In this document: positions 36,575-48,167 of the stretch, piece after piece
Numbering within the stretch: the stretch's first letter is position 1
How the letters are laid out: each line of letters opens with the position of its first letter
DNA from: Cricetomys ansorgei
Lineage: Eukaryota; Chordata; Mammalia; Rodentia; Nesomyidae
Assembly: GCA_026225945.1 (NCBI GenBank)
Contig: JAMJFZ010000694.1
Location: forward strand, 186,001 to 250,000
Direction: 5' to 3'
DNA: 64,000 nt
Translations under genes and position numbers: made by a program
Notes under the pieces: generated by a model
What the model saw: the letters and a program-made list of their open reading frames with translations, nothing else
The model's database searches: none
Told to the model about the DNA's origin: nothing

Positions 36575-37495
36575 ACAGACAGCCAACCCACAAACAGCCA
36601 GCAGCCCCGCCCACAGGAAGCAGCCCCGCCCTCAGGAGGCCGATCCGCCCAGCCAGTGATCCTCCCTCAGCCGGCAAATCTCCCACAGCCGGCAGACCCG
36701 CCCTCAGCTGGCATACACGCTCTCGCCTGTCGCCACGCCCCTAGCCAGCCATCCAGACTTCAGTTGGGGGACCCACCCACAGTAGGGAGACTCGCCCACA
36801 GACAGCAGACACGCCCTCAACCGGCAGAGCCGCCCACAGTCTGTCGCCACACCCCTAGCCAGCCTATGCATCTCAGCCAGCTGTCTCGTCCACAGCCAAC
36901 CACTCCGCACTCAGCCGGTGGACGTGCCTACAGCTGGCCCATTCCCCCACAGCCTGCCTCCCAGCCCAAAACTGTCCACCCCGCTGTCAGTCTGCTGCCG
37001 GGGTCCACAGCTGGCCTCCCCGTCCTAACTCCGACCAGCCCTTGGCCTGCCTCCATGCCCTCAGCCATGCGTGCCCGCCCACAGCCGGCAGACCAGTCTC
37101 CAGCCGGTCGCGCAGCCAACAAACGGAAGCCTCGCCCTCACCTCCCACCTCGCCCTAAGCCAGCGGAAACGCCCACAGCAGGCCAAACATGCCACAGCAG
37201 GCCTCCCTACCCACAGCCCGACCCAGGCCCTCAGGTGTCTGACCCTCCCTTAGCCGGCTGCCCCTCAGCCATGCGCACAATTTCCACAGCCGGCAGCCCC
37301 GCCCACAATCGGCAGACCCTCTCTCAGCAGGCAGACGCGCCCTCAGGCGGTCGCCCCACCCAGAGCCGGTACACATGTTCATAGCAGGCCGACCAGCACA
37401 CAGCCTGACGACTGTCCCCTCAGGCAGACGCCCCGCCACACAGACTGATTCCCAGACGGCCAACCTGCCTAGAGCCACCCGACCCACCCAGAGCA
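36575..37495. repeat. CpG-rich 19-bp minisatellite, about 45 degenerate copies
   Basis: Most of the region can be cut into 17-22-base segments resembling CCGCCCACAGCCGGCAGAC. Clear copies occur near 36,682, 36,800, 37,076 and 37,300. Alternating versions end in CTGTCGC or CCAGCC. The variation is high but the period and the CAGCCGGC core persist over 0.9 kb. Confidence 0.85.
36656..37384 (+). other. 242-codon ORF over the minisatellite, doubtful
   Basis: The longest open frame of the window, starting at ATG 36,656. It reads as Pro/Gln/Ala/Ser-rich low-complexity sequence (PQPADPPSAG-like wording). Since 19 is not a multiple of 3, the same repeat is read in three phases, and its openness follows from a unit lacking stop triplets in any phase. 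No domain, signal peptide or Kozak-quality start stands out. I treat it as a by-product of the minisatellite rather than a gene. Confidence 0.15.
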
Positions 37496-37620
37496 CCGAG
37501 CCTCCAATGCTATTGGCCGTGGCTCTCGCCCATCTCACACAGCCCTTTCCCACTGAAGGACCCGCCATGACATTTAAGGAATTTCCTACCCCCGAAGCCC
37601 GAATGTTTATTTCTTAACAA

Positions 37621-38017
37621 AGACCGAGTCCTCCCGCCCCTTTTCCCCTCCCTCTCTCTCAGACTCCTCCCCCAGGCCCATGATCACCGGAAGTCCCGCC
37701 TCAGTTCACTAAGAAACTCTTCAAACCTCCTGAATCAGTGCTACATGAAGGCACTGTATAGGCAGGAGACCACCCCAGGGTCCCAGTGGACCGTGGGTGC
37801 TCGTTCCCTCCCTCTGCCCCAGTGCCTCACTCGTGTGGCCCGCCCCACATCTCTTCCCTTCCAGAACATGCGCATGCTCCAGCAGGCTGGAGCGGCTTTT
37901 CCTCTAAGCCCAAATCTTACCCTCCACTCACTTCAGGCCATCAGAGGACCACAGTGTTCACTTCCCTTCTCACCTCTGCCACTAGGCGGTTAGCCCAGGA
38001 GCCACGTGATCATAGAT
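37621..38017. other. GC-rich flank of the CpG region
   Basis: Moderately GC-rich, no recognised repeat. Overlapping plus-strand ORFs of 82 and 96 codons are unremarkable. Confidence 0.5.
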
Positions 38018-38293
38018 GGGCGTGTCCTCCGAGATGGGCTTTTCTTTGGGTGAGCGTGTCTTCCGGGATGGACTAGTCCTTTCCCTAGGATGGAAGCAAA
38101 GGAGCCAGGAGAGAAAAGAATGGGCATGTCCTCAGTGATTGGCGTTTCATTGTGTGGGTGTGTCTTCCAGGATTGGCCAGTCCTTCCCCTGCAGCCAAGG
38201 AGCCAGGAGGGAATGGATGGGTGTTTCCTTGGTTCTGGTTGTTTCTTCTGGTGGGGGCGTGTCTTCTGGGTTGGACGTGTCCTTGTGGGTTGG
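38018..38293 (+). repeat. Three copies of a ~100-bp tandem repeat
   Basis: Copies start at 38,018 (GGGCGTGTCCTCC), 38,122 (GGGCATGTCCTCA) and 38,219 (GGGTGTTTCCTTG). The first two share GTGTCTTCC(A/G)GGAT, a TAGTCCTT/CAGTCCTT block and AAGGAGCCAGGAG. The third is shorter, with GGGGCGTGTCTTCTGGG. Spacing is 104 and 97 bases. Overlapping ORFs on both strands here are repeat artefacts. Confidence 0.8.
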
Positions 38294-40009
38294 ACAACCT
38301 GACCTGCCCCAAGAGGGGACAGGCCAAGTGCAGTTATTCCAGCTTCCAGCTTGACCCTGGAGCTCTGAGGACACAGAGAAGCCTTCCTTTAAAGTTCACT
38401 TCTGCTCTGAAACTGAGAGATCGCCTTAAGGAGTCTCGGACATTACACCTGGCTGAGGAGCATAAATTTAGGGAACGAGGATAACTAAGGGGAAAGCAAC
38501 AGCTGATCCTAGATTCCAGAATAAAGGGAACTGCCTTGGGGGCTAAGCCAGAGGGAAGCCACGCCCCTTCCCATAGTCTTTTGAAAAACAGCAACCTAAA
38601 CTATATCCCGTGACTCTTTGACCTAGTGAATATGTAGCCATCTTTTCAAACAAAGCTGAAATTATACTTTTGCAGTCCCTCGATGTCCTATCTACATTCA
38701 CAGAAAACTATTTACCCTGAGGACTTTGTGTACTCCCAAAAGTCTGCCTGGCCCATCAAAGAGAATTATTAAATTTTGAATATAACAAATTAATCTAGAA
38801 AATAAGTGTTTATTTCTCTCATTTTATAGATGCATAGACGGAGTCCACATTAAAAAAAAATCTTGTTTCAAATCACATTTGGGAAAAAAAAGCCAAAACA
38901 TCCATACCGCTTTGTAGTATCTCCAAAAATACCTCTTACATACCATATTTAAATAACATCACAACATAATAGAAAATTTTAAAAAGCCAAACATAAGTTG
39001 GGTTCCCAAGATCTAAGCACAAAGATAGTAGAGCACATCCAAACACTAAAGATGAAGAAGGAAAAGCAAATGGTAAGTTGTGAGACGAAGCAACACAAAC
39101 AAAAATCATTTTACAGGCATGAATATTGATGAAAATCTTTACACCAAATGAAATTATTAAAGCCAGTTAGCAAGTGGGTGAAAATAGCCTGGCTCCTGTC
39201 AAATTTTACAAAGATAGATGTTAACCAGCATTATCAGATGTCACAAAGAAGCTTCTCTCCTGCTTGTTCATTCTATGCATATTCAGTGTACTGTATGCAA
39301 GCTGTTGTTTGGTATTATTACTGACATAACTTTGGAATATGCATGGTGAAATCAGTTTAAGATTCAGTTTTTGAGTACGTTATTCAAGAGCCTGTGAGGA
39401 CAGAAGAACTAGATTGGGTTGGCATATTCAAATTGTATAAACCTTACTTTTTAGTTAATCAAAAGGGCATTTTTATTTACAGTTTTTGCTAAGAGTTACA
39501 GCATAATACTGCATTCATTGTTATTCTCAAGGTTTCGAGTTCCTGCAAATTAACCTGAAAAAAAAAATCTGTGCTAATTTATTAATAATGGTTTTCTACT
39601 TCCCTCTTAATATGTGTAATTTAACATTCATTTTGTAAAATGCCAATCACCAAGGTTTAATTACACCACATATTCCTTTGTGTTTATTCCCTCAAATGTA
39701 ATGTGTACACGCATACACACACAAATGAATATGAATGTTTACGTATGTAAAAAAGCAAGTCACAAAATATGAAATATTTTAGGCATATAATATTACCTAA
39801 TATCCTCTAATTTAAAGTAAAGATATTCAAGTACACAGTGTGGGAATAATCATATTATTATTTATGAATATTGCATCACAGATTCCAAAGGAATTTCACA
39901 TGCACCTTCCTATTTCCTCTAACAAAAGATACATTTTTTTGCAGAAATCAAAAATGGACTCTTAGATATACTTACATATACTTACAAGAGACTTACAAAA
40001 ACAACACTC
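38294..40009. other. AT-rich stretch, nothing recognised
   Basis: GC content falls again beyond about 38,600. No ORF above about 60 codons continues past that point and no SINE or L1 is recognised. A short CA tract lies near 39,710. Confidence 0.55.
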
Positions 40010-40345
40010 TCTGGATATCTCTGGCATAATGTTTCAGGGATGTTCAGGTCTCTTTGGAATGTCATGGTACCTGGGGTTTGATTTGGTGGGAGGCCAGGTT
40101 GCCACTGTGAAGTCCAGGTGGCTGTAGGATAGTCAGGTGCCTTAATGATACCCTGGTGAATGGATGATAGGGTACCTGCATGATAACCTGGCTCCTGTGT
40201 GAACTCTAGATGTCTTAAGGGTATTTGTGAGCCATCAGTACGAGAGATTACATGGGGGAAGGCATCTTGCATTTAGATTGGCTGGGTGCCTGTGGTATGC
40301 CACGGTACCTGCAGAACCATGGTGGCTGCAGTATTGCTGGGTGCC
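40010..40345 (+). repeat. Degenerate 19-bp minisatellite
   Basis: The sequence divides into 16-19-base segments of the type TGCATGATAACCTGGCTCC, TGTAGGATAGTCAGGTGCC, TTAAGGGTATTTGTGAGCC and TGTGGTATGCCACGGTACC. The minus-strand 96-codon ORF (39,982-40,272) is a translation of this repeat. Confidence 0.7.
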
Positions 40346-40531
40346 CAGGGGATGTCTATGTTTCTCTGTGTTTAAGCTGTGAGGCCCAACTTCAGGTTGA
40401 ATTTTGTCTTGATTAATCTCAGTCTAATGTAGCCCAAAGGTTTTCCATGATCTCAGCTGCCTGCCAAAATCAGCAAAAATCAAGGTTATTCACATGAACG
40501 ATGTTCCTGCCACACAGGCTTGATGAAACTT

Positions 40532-40553
40532 TCGATCTTTCTTTCTTTCCCTC

Positions 40554-40584
<31 letters not shown>

Positions 40585-40637
40585 CTTTTTCTCTCTTTCT
40601 TACTTCCTTGTTTCCTTCCTTCTTTCTTTTCTTTCTT
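40532..40637 (+). repeat. (CTTT)n microsatellite
   Basis: CTTT units with CCCT, TTCC and TCTC interruptions. The 70-codon ORF from 40,520 is mostly Ser/Phe/Leu from the repeat. Confidence 0.95.
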
Positions 40638-42600
40638 GTGAGGGCATGGGTGTGCAAGAATGTATGAAACTCAAGAAATTAATAAAAGCATTGTGTTGGG
40701 AAAAAAGATACTGGCAAGACACACATTGCTAATCTCCCAAAATGGCATCATGACACATGGTTGCTTTAAGATTACCAATGCACATATGTTTTTTACTATC
40801 ATTCACATTATGAGTATTAAGTTTACTTTTTAAATGAATTTTATAGGTTTTTAATGAATCCAAATAAACTTACAAATCTTGAGTCACAAAAGGTTCACAT
40901 AAAACCAAATGTTTCTGGATGATCTGTTCTGCTCTCCTCTTTAGTGAATAGTAAATTCCATAACATCAGACATTGAGACTTTAAAAGCATACATGGGTCT
41001 GAAAATTGAAGAGCCATACCACAATCCAAAGTTAGATTTTCAATAAAGTAAAACAGCTTAAATAAACTTTATTATTATCCATACCCAGTTGTCCAATTAT
41101 CTTGCTTTTTAAACCCTGTGATAATGATTCATGTAGTGAAAGGTATTAAAATCACATAATTTGTGCTCCATGATTTCTGGTACACTATTGCTCAGTGTAA
41201 CATTGATGTGTATTTTTGTAAATCATGTTGTGATTTATACTACTGACAAATCTATTTGTATGCAATACAAAGTACTGCACACTTCTAAGTCATTTGAGGA
41301 AAATTTCTGTAACCAAAAACATAAGATAAGCTTTCATAATTGTGTAGAATATTACAGCATCTTTGATAAACATGTTTCCGAAGTAGTGTCATTTAGTTAG
41401 GTTTGTTGAAAATAAAGAAAAAGTGGCTCTGGTAATCTCTCTGGGGACATTTAATTTACAGAAAGCTTAATATAATAATGTAATTTGTCACTTGTTCTAT
41501 CAACTGACTTCTTTCCCAAGTACACCTTCCCTGATCTTCTGTCATTAAATCATCATTTATAGGCAGTCATTATTGAAGTTGGTACTAAAATTAAAATCAT
41601 GGCTAAAAATGAGGAGATTCTTGTGTTTCTTTGAAACTTTTTCCAATGTTTATTTTACTGCCAAAAAGATCTCCCTGGGCATTTGTGATTTTGAAAGATA
41701 TTACTGCCTTCTTGAACTGTAGCTCTTCTGAACACACACTGACCACTAGGGACATTGGCTCATTGAAGACACATGACTTTAAAGGAAATTTGGACTGCTT
41801 CTAAAACCTGAAAACCATCCCAGTTGATAACCATCTACCTAATGTCACCCTCCTATGCTTGGGAGAAGTTCTCCTAGAGTCCACCAGACACATTCACAAT
41901 CTAAAGGAAATCCAAAAGGATATAAGTTCAAGCAATGCCTGAATTTCTCACTTCTGAATGACCTGCCTTTCCTGTGAAAAGCATGATGTCATTTTTAGTA
42001 AACTTCATACTCACAAAAGTTACATAACAGCACTGTATTTCAGCTTTTGTCCCCTTATTTTTCAGTTTGTTTAATGCAGTTCCTATAGAAACTGATTTAT
42101 GATGTGTCCTCTTCTCAGATAGGGAACCACAGCTATCCATGTTTTCTAGAGTGACTCAAACAGCACTCTTTCAAAGGTTAAGTTTCTGTCGTTATATTTT
42201 CATGGAGTTACATAAAGAACAGCAGACTTGGGAGAAGTTACACATTGTCCAAATCGGCCTACAGAAGGACACAGCGCCACACACTGGCCTTTTGAAGAAG
42301 CTATTAAAGGAAAAATTATAATGTAATTGCATAATTTTAATCCCAAATTCTCACTAATAAAGCCTATATCTGAGCAAGTTTATCATAACATGCTGACTTT
42401 AATACTTAGTCGGTCATCTCCATAGTTGAATTAAACATATACAGGCTTCTTCCTATAATCACACTAAAATAATCTGGATAAATTAGCTTAATCATTCTAC
42501 CCACAACAGATTCTGTGAAGCAGGTGACAGCCTTTTTGCATGAGACATGAGAGAGCGTTATTTGTGAAGCATAACTTGACATTCTCATTTGTTTTAGCTT
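40638..42600. other. AT-rich stretch, nothing recognised
   Basis: Contains scattered AATAAA motifs (for example near 42,355) and ORFs of 60-79 codons without recognisable domains. No repeat class is identified by eye. Confidence 0.55.
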
Positions 42601-42601
42601 T

Positions 42602-42735
42602 TGAGACACATTATTTTCTGTTTAGTCCTGGCTGTATTGGAACTCAGTTTGTAAAAGTCTGCCCTCACACTTAAGAGATCCACTTGCCTCTGTCTCCTGA
42701 CTTCTGGATTTAATGGCTTGTGCAAACATGCTGGG
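42602..42735 (-). mobile_element. B1 SINE, antisense
   Basis: The plus strand reads TGAGACACATTATTTTCTGT, then TAGTCCTGGCTGTATTGGAA, CTCAGTTTGTA and GATCCACTTGCCTCTGTCTC, ending near GCTGGGGTTG. This is the reverse complement of a mutated rodent B1 of about full length (~134 bp). The box-B-derived and Alu-like cores are recognisable. Confidence 0.75.
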
Positions 42736-43575
42736 GTTGCTTACCATTCTTAAACAGGTTATCATTTCAAAAGCACCTTGCCATGGTATATATTAGACTA
42801 GCTACTGTGATTGACACAACTCATAAAATATATTGTGTTCATCTTCACTTTCAGAGAAAGGTTGTCAATACTGACTCTGCACCAATCAGCTAGTCAGGCA
42901 GCATGCTACCAATCCAGAGCCAACAGAACAGTGATCCCGAGCTACCCCCTCGAACTTGGCTAACTTCCAGAGGCCAAGTGCCAATCGCGTTCTGTGTGGT
43001 TGGACTTCAGGACGTGTTCACAGGTCTCCACAAGGAAAGACTCTCTCAAAGACTACCACTTACACTCTACTTCTGGCCTGTTGCCATCTGAAACAGCATT
43101 CACTGCTCTCTGCCAGGGGTAAATATCTTGCCTCAAATTTCCTTGTACAACTGCCTTAGAAACTTTCTGCTGAGTCTTGTGGGGCGAGGAATTCGAACCT
43201 CAGTTTGGCTGTGGCCTTTTTGCCACAAACAGCAGTCTCTCAGAATAAGGGCCCCTATCATCAATCAGGATGATTCAACTAACTAACATTCAACTAACCC
43301 GAATGCCTGGAGTGTTTGACAACAGACAGAGACATGTGGGATTTGTCACCTCAAAGGCAGTGGCCTGTGCCTCTGCCAAAGTATCAGTGCAGAGCTTCAC
43401 ATGTGGACCAAGTGTTTTGCCTGAAATACCGGAGTGGCTATATACTTGACTCTGGAGGAAGAGACAACAGATACTGTGGCAGAGTCCCTGAGGAAACCAC
43501 AGGACCTGGTGCAGAACAAAATTCACAAGAAATTATGCAGTGCCTGGACCATCCTCCTCTGACAGATGAGGACAG
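42736..43575. other. Unique-looking spacer before the coding-like repeats
   Basis: GC content is higher than in the preceding 4 kb. A plus-strand ORF at 43,316-43,579 (87 codons) contains several Cys, Asp and Arg and ends exactly where the 30-bp repeats begin; no domain is recognised. If the array to the right is an exon remnant, upstream exons or a promoter might lie here, but no convincing splice signals can be assigned by eye. Confidence 0.35.
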
Positions 43576-45100
43576 ATAAATTCCCCATCTACTCACAGGT
43601 CCCAGCAACCTTCCCCATCTACCAAACAGGTTTGGAGAACATCCAAATCTATTCAAGGGATTATAGTAACTTCCACATCTGCCCATGTGTTGCTCAGACC
43701 TTCCAAATATCTGGAAGGTGAACCTAGTCCTGTCCTCTCTCAAGTAAAGGGTTTCAGATGTTTTTCCTCTAGCAAATGGTTTTATAATCAACACATTTTT
43801 TCCCAAAAGCTATTTACACTAATCCTCTCTTCCCAAGTGTGTTTAAAGTCTGCACCATCACACCCAAAGCACTCTAAACTTTCTTCTGACATTAGGAATC
43901 TCCAATATGCCACCTACTTTCAAATGGGCCTAAGCCATACCTGTAATCCACAATGGAGCCTAACACCTTCCACATCTATCAAAGTTGGCCTAACATGTTC
44001 TCCTTCTACTCTTATTGGCTCCATCAGTCCACTTCTAACAAAATATGACTGACACCTGTCCAGACTGTCCAAGGGAATTGTAGAAGAGTCTCATCTAAGC
44101 AAGTATGTGTTAAACCTTCTTTATCATCCAATGGGTGGCTTAGGTCTTTTCTTAATGACAGAAAAAGTATAATCCCAAACACACACACCACATATAATAA
44201 TAGGACCTTGAATCTCCTCTCTCTCATAAGGAGCAGTTCCACAGGAGCCTCCTAAGGCAAAAGTGGCTAAAACCATTTGAAATCCACCAAGATAGGTTTA
44301 AGGCACACTCCGTTTGCACAAGAATTCAGAATTTCCATAACACATCAAGATAAGTTCAAACCTTCACTTAAAAGGGAGATCCAATCTTCTCCTCGTCAAA
44401 ATGACCTGAGAACAAACAATAGTCATCAGGGGAGTCTCACATATCTCAGTCCAGATGGAAATATGTCCTCATTTACACCTGGTTATTAAGCAAATGCAAC
44501 ATCGATAACTAGATATCGGAAAAAATAACAAAAATATTCAAAAGCTGTGAAAATAACAATAGATGAAGAAAATTTCTCAGCCCAACAGCAGGAATTCGGG
44601 CATTTAAAGTTCCTCAAAGGCCCTCTGGAGCTATATATACCTGCAGATAGGAGTTTCATTATGATCCCCTCACAAGAAGGGATACTCACTCAGGATTTTT
44701 TTAAAAAGAGGAATCTTCATATGAGTCCTATAGAAAAATAAGAATGAAAAAGGTGACATCAGGAAAACGTGGCATAAGGAAAATATTATCAAATCAACAT
44801 GGCTCAAACCATCACTCTAAGTTACATAAAATTTCCATTGATACAGGTTTTAGAACATCCCAAAAATTAATCAAAAGTGAAGATCAATCTCCTAGTTCTC
44901 AGGGGCTTTCAATAAATAACATACTTAAACTTTGGGTGCCAACAGATAATTCACATAAGACAGAGCATATTGTCAGAACACCATTTTCAAATACAGCAAA
45001 GAAAGAGAGAACATGCAAATGTCAGTGATTAGAAAATATCCGAACTGTATCATATTCCACAGTTGTGGAAAGAAACACAAAAGAGAACACATAACGATTC
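43576..45100 (+). repeat. Degenerate ~30-bp (10-codon) tandem repeat
   Basis: At 43,577-43,735 the plus frame reads as ten-residue blocks starting FPIY, FPIY, IQIY, FHIC and FQIS, with DNA blocks of the type TTCC.CATCTA. A 121-codon ORF (43,687-44,052) continues with ten-residue blocks containing Ser-Ser/Pro-Ser and a (K/Q)xGL motif. The block AAAGTTGGCC (43,982-43,991) recurs in the large array to the right. Near 44,600-44,690 the frame shows a GPLELYIPADRSF stretch matching the GPLTLSIPADWSF box of the array. The period drifts and stops intervene, so this is a decayed repeat. Confidence 0.6.
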
Positions 45101-45103
45101 TCA

Positions 45104-45531
45104 TTGACCAAAGGAGCTATAAGGATAAGCCTAGAGGCTCAAAAAGCCACAGATCCTAACAGAGTGTTCCAAGGAGAGTTGAATGCAACAAGAGTGAATT
45201 ATGGACTAAGTAACAATTCTCATGTGGAAACAGGGTCATTAGGAATATTGAGGTTCAAGCCAGGTCCTCTGACACAGTCCAAACTTGCTGACTGGAGTTT
45301 CACACTTATCAATTCACAGGGAGCTGAACTCACTGCATCTGATTCCAGCAAAGGTGGCCCCCTAAATCTCTCCTCCAAAAATGCTGATCCATTCAGTGCC
45401 CCTGAGCACATGGAGGCCTCCTCACATCAACAGAAGGAACCCTGGGTGACTTAGGCCTGCACCCCTCTGCCCCACAAGGCACCAGCCCTGCCTTCCACGC
45501 TCAGGTGTACCTCCTCACAATAGACACCTCT
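45104..45531 (+). pseudogene. Array entry fragment U0
   Basis: A 116-codon ORF (45,104-45,454) enters the array frame. It has the GPLT....ADWSF box near 45,262-45,303, a Ser-Lys-rich decapeptide stretch, then PEHMEASSHQQ and a stop after EPWVT. The first ~40 codons have no array counterpart, so the left array edge lies near 45,225. Confidence 0.6.
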
Positions 45532-46850
45532 CAGGATTGGGACCTTGACAACAGTATACATTCTTCTGACTCTCTAGAAATCCTCTCATCTTCAGAGGAG
45601 ACAGGGGACACTTTCAAGTGTACAGGAGAAGCCCAGCCAGCATCCACACAGGAGGGCGGGACTGTGACTCCTACACTGCATGCCCTTGGGACTCAAGCAC
45701 AGCCGACAGCAATCCAGGGAGCTGCAGAACCTCCAGCGCATCTCCAATGGCATTCCCAGGCTTCCTCACATAAACTGGAGATGGCGGAGGCCACCTCCCC
45801 TGGGCAGTCATCTCTGCGGCCTCCCAGCTCATGTGTCCAAGGGGCTCTGTCCAGAACCACACACACATAGGACCCTCCTGAGCATTAAACTCAGGGGACT
45901 AGGACTCATCATATGGCACAGCTAGAGAACTTGTGCTGCCACATTCTGCCTCCTCACCAGGGTTCCAAGGTCCTTTGAGATTTCCAAAGGGTCTCTGACT
46001 CTCTCCATTCCTGGAGATTGGAGTTTTAAACCTCTCCCATCCTGTGAAGGGGACCCATCCAGCACTCCTCCCAGCACTAGGGTCCCTTATGTCGCACTGC
46101 TAACAAGAGGATATCCAAAGTGGTAGACTCTAACCTAGGGGGTTTTCTCCCATATCACTAAGGTTGCACCATCTTAGTTCACCCTGGTGCCATGCCACAG
46201 TGCCCCAGCCCTACATGCCCCACACAAGGAGACCTTACACCTCAGTCCTCAGAAGGAGGAGACCTTTACCTTAATCTTCTTTTTGGCTCTCCAGAACTCC
46301 CCCAGCCTGCTAAAAGGGTTCCTTAGACTTCCACTCACAGAAACAGTCCTGAAGGTCCCCAAACCAATGGTGGACAGACAGTGAAGACACGCCAGATGTC
46401 CGCTGGACTCAAGGGCGTAACATGGATACCCAAGTATGACCTGCTTACAGTCACAGACCACTCCATGGGGGAGGTGAAATTTCTTCACCACCAGGAGGGG
46501 ACCTGGAACCCTCCAAACCTAGGCCTGGAGCCCATTCTCCCTGGGCACTGGGTTCCCAGGGTCCAAGGTGGTTCGATCCTGGGCTTCGGACACTGTCCAT
46601 ACCTGCAGACTGGATTTTCACACCTATCCCATCACAGTAAGCTGTGCTCAGTAGATCTTCTTCCAGCAAAGTTAGACCCTTATGCCGCTCCTCAAAAAAA
46701 AGAAGATGCACTCAGTCCCCCTCAGCACATGGAGGCCTTCTCATATCAGCAGCAGGAATGCTAGGTGGCTTACGTCTGCAGAACTCCACCCAACGGATCC
46801 ACAGCCCTGCCCTCCAGGGTCAGGTGGACCTGCTCACAATGGACACATCT
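45532..46850 (+). repeat. Array unit U1 (1,319 bp)
   Basis: A 121-codon ORF (45,505-45,870) carries the D-box (DWDLDN...SSDSLE...SSSEETGD) and the Gln/Pro/Ala-rich stretch after it. The second-half frame reappears shifted. The 127-codon ORF 46,381-46,764 runs in a different frame through the K..LLTV..HS.GEVKFLH stretch, so at least one frameshift lies near the C-run at 46,300. Confidence 0.9.
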
Positions 46851-47318
46851 GAGGATTGGGACCTTGAAAACAGTCTATATTCTTCTGACTCTCTAGAACT
46901 CCCCTCATCTTCAGAGGAGACAGGAGACTCTTGCAAGTGTACAGGAGTGGCACAGCCACCATTCACACAGGAGGCAGATCTTGACTCTTTCAAAGCATGC
47001 CCATGGGTCTCAAGCACAGCCAACAGCAATCCAGGGAAACTTCAGAACATCCATCGCCTCTGCAAAGGAGTTCCAAAGTTTTTTCTCATACACTGGAGGG
47101 GGTGGTGGCCTCTCCCCATGGGCCCCAATCTCTCTGCCCTCCCAGCTCAGGTGTACAAGGGGCTTGACACCAAACCACACACACATGGAGCCCTGCTGAG
47201 CATTCCCCTCATGTGGACGAGGACTGCTTACATGGTACAGGGAGAAAACTTGTGCTTCCACATTCTGACTCATCACCAGGGTACCAAGATCCTTTGCAGT
47301 TCACTGAAGGGCCTCTGA
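46644..47318 (+). pseudogene. Longest ORF of the array, 224 codons
   Basis: The predicted peptide is Ser/Pro-rich, with an acidic Ser-rich D-box (TSEDWDLENSLYSSDSLELP) in the middle. It has no signal peptide, transmembrane segment or recognised domain. The ATG is internal to a repeat unit and not conserved as a start, so if the repeat ever was coding this is a fragment of a longer frame. The C-terminal third is out of the common frame. I do not recognise a family. Confidence 0.25.
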
Positions 47319-48167
47319 CACTCTCCATACTGCACACTGGAGCTTTCACCTCTCCCATCCTGGGAAGGTGACCCATCCAGCTCTCTTCCTAGCACCTGGG
47401 GACCCTTATGTAGCATAGCTAACAAGACAACATCCAAAGTTGTAGACTCTGCCCTAGGAGGTTTCCATCCCTCTCACTCATGTCACGCTGGTTTAGGTCA
47501 AACTGGTGCTATTCCACTGTGCCCCAGCACCATATCCCAGGACCAAGAAGACCTCACACATCAATCCTCAGAAGAAGGAAACCTTGACTTTACTCTTCTC
47601 TTTGGCTCTCCAGAACAACTCCCCACATGCTGAAAGGAATACTGAGACTTCCAGTCACAGGTCCAATGCTGCAGGTCACCACACCAAAGGTAGAGAGGCA
47701 GGGGGAGACACCTCATGTGACCCCTGTACTCAAGGGTGACACATGGCTATGAAAGGTCCTGCTTTCAGTCCCACACCACTTTAATGGGGAGGAGAAATTT
47801 CTTCACCGCAAGGAGTGCACCTGGGACCCTCCAGAACTAGGCCTGGAGCCCATTCTCCCTGGGAACCAGGTTCTCTGTGACCATTGCCATTCCAATCAGG
47901 ACCACTGACACTGTCCAAATATGCAGACTAGAGTTTCACACATATCACTTAACAGGCAGCTGGGCTCACTGGGTTTCCTTCCAGCAAAGTTGGCCACTTA
48001 AGCCTCTCCTCTAAAAAAAGTAGATCCACTCAGTCCCCCTCAGCACATGGAGGCCTCCTCACATCAACAGCAGGAACCCTGATGTCTCAGGACTGCACCC
48101 CTCTGCCCCAAGAGTCCCCAGCCCTGCCCTCAAGTCTCCGGTGGACCTGCTCAAAATGGACACATCT
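46851..48167 (+). repeat. Array unit U2 (1,317 bp)
   Basis: Contains most of the longest ORF of the array (46,644-47,318, 224 codons), which crosses the U1/U2 boundary. It links the SSSSKV.PL.RSSKK..STQSPSAHGG-like stretch to the D-box in one frame, then leaves the common frame at a small deletion near 46,975. Confidence 0.9.

Larger units (their letters stand above)
36100..37620. promoter_or_regulatory. CpG island-like region
   Basis: CpG dinucleotides are dense here (for example around 36,176-36,240 and 37,070-37,120) and nearly absent in the surrounding AT-rich DNA. The left part (36,100-36,560) is not obviously repetitive and could be a promoter core; the right part is the 19-bp minisatellite. 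No adjacent gene is visible in the window, so promoter function is inference. Confidence 0.5.

Noticed and set aside
36656..37384. 242-codon ORF as a protein-coding gene
   Set aside because: It lies almost wholly in the 19-bp minisatellite, whose unit has few stop triplets in any phase. Composition is low complexity, and overlapping minus-strand ORFs exist.
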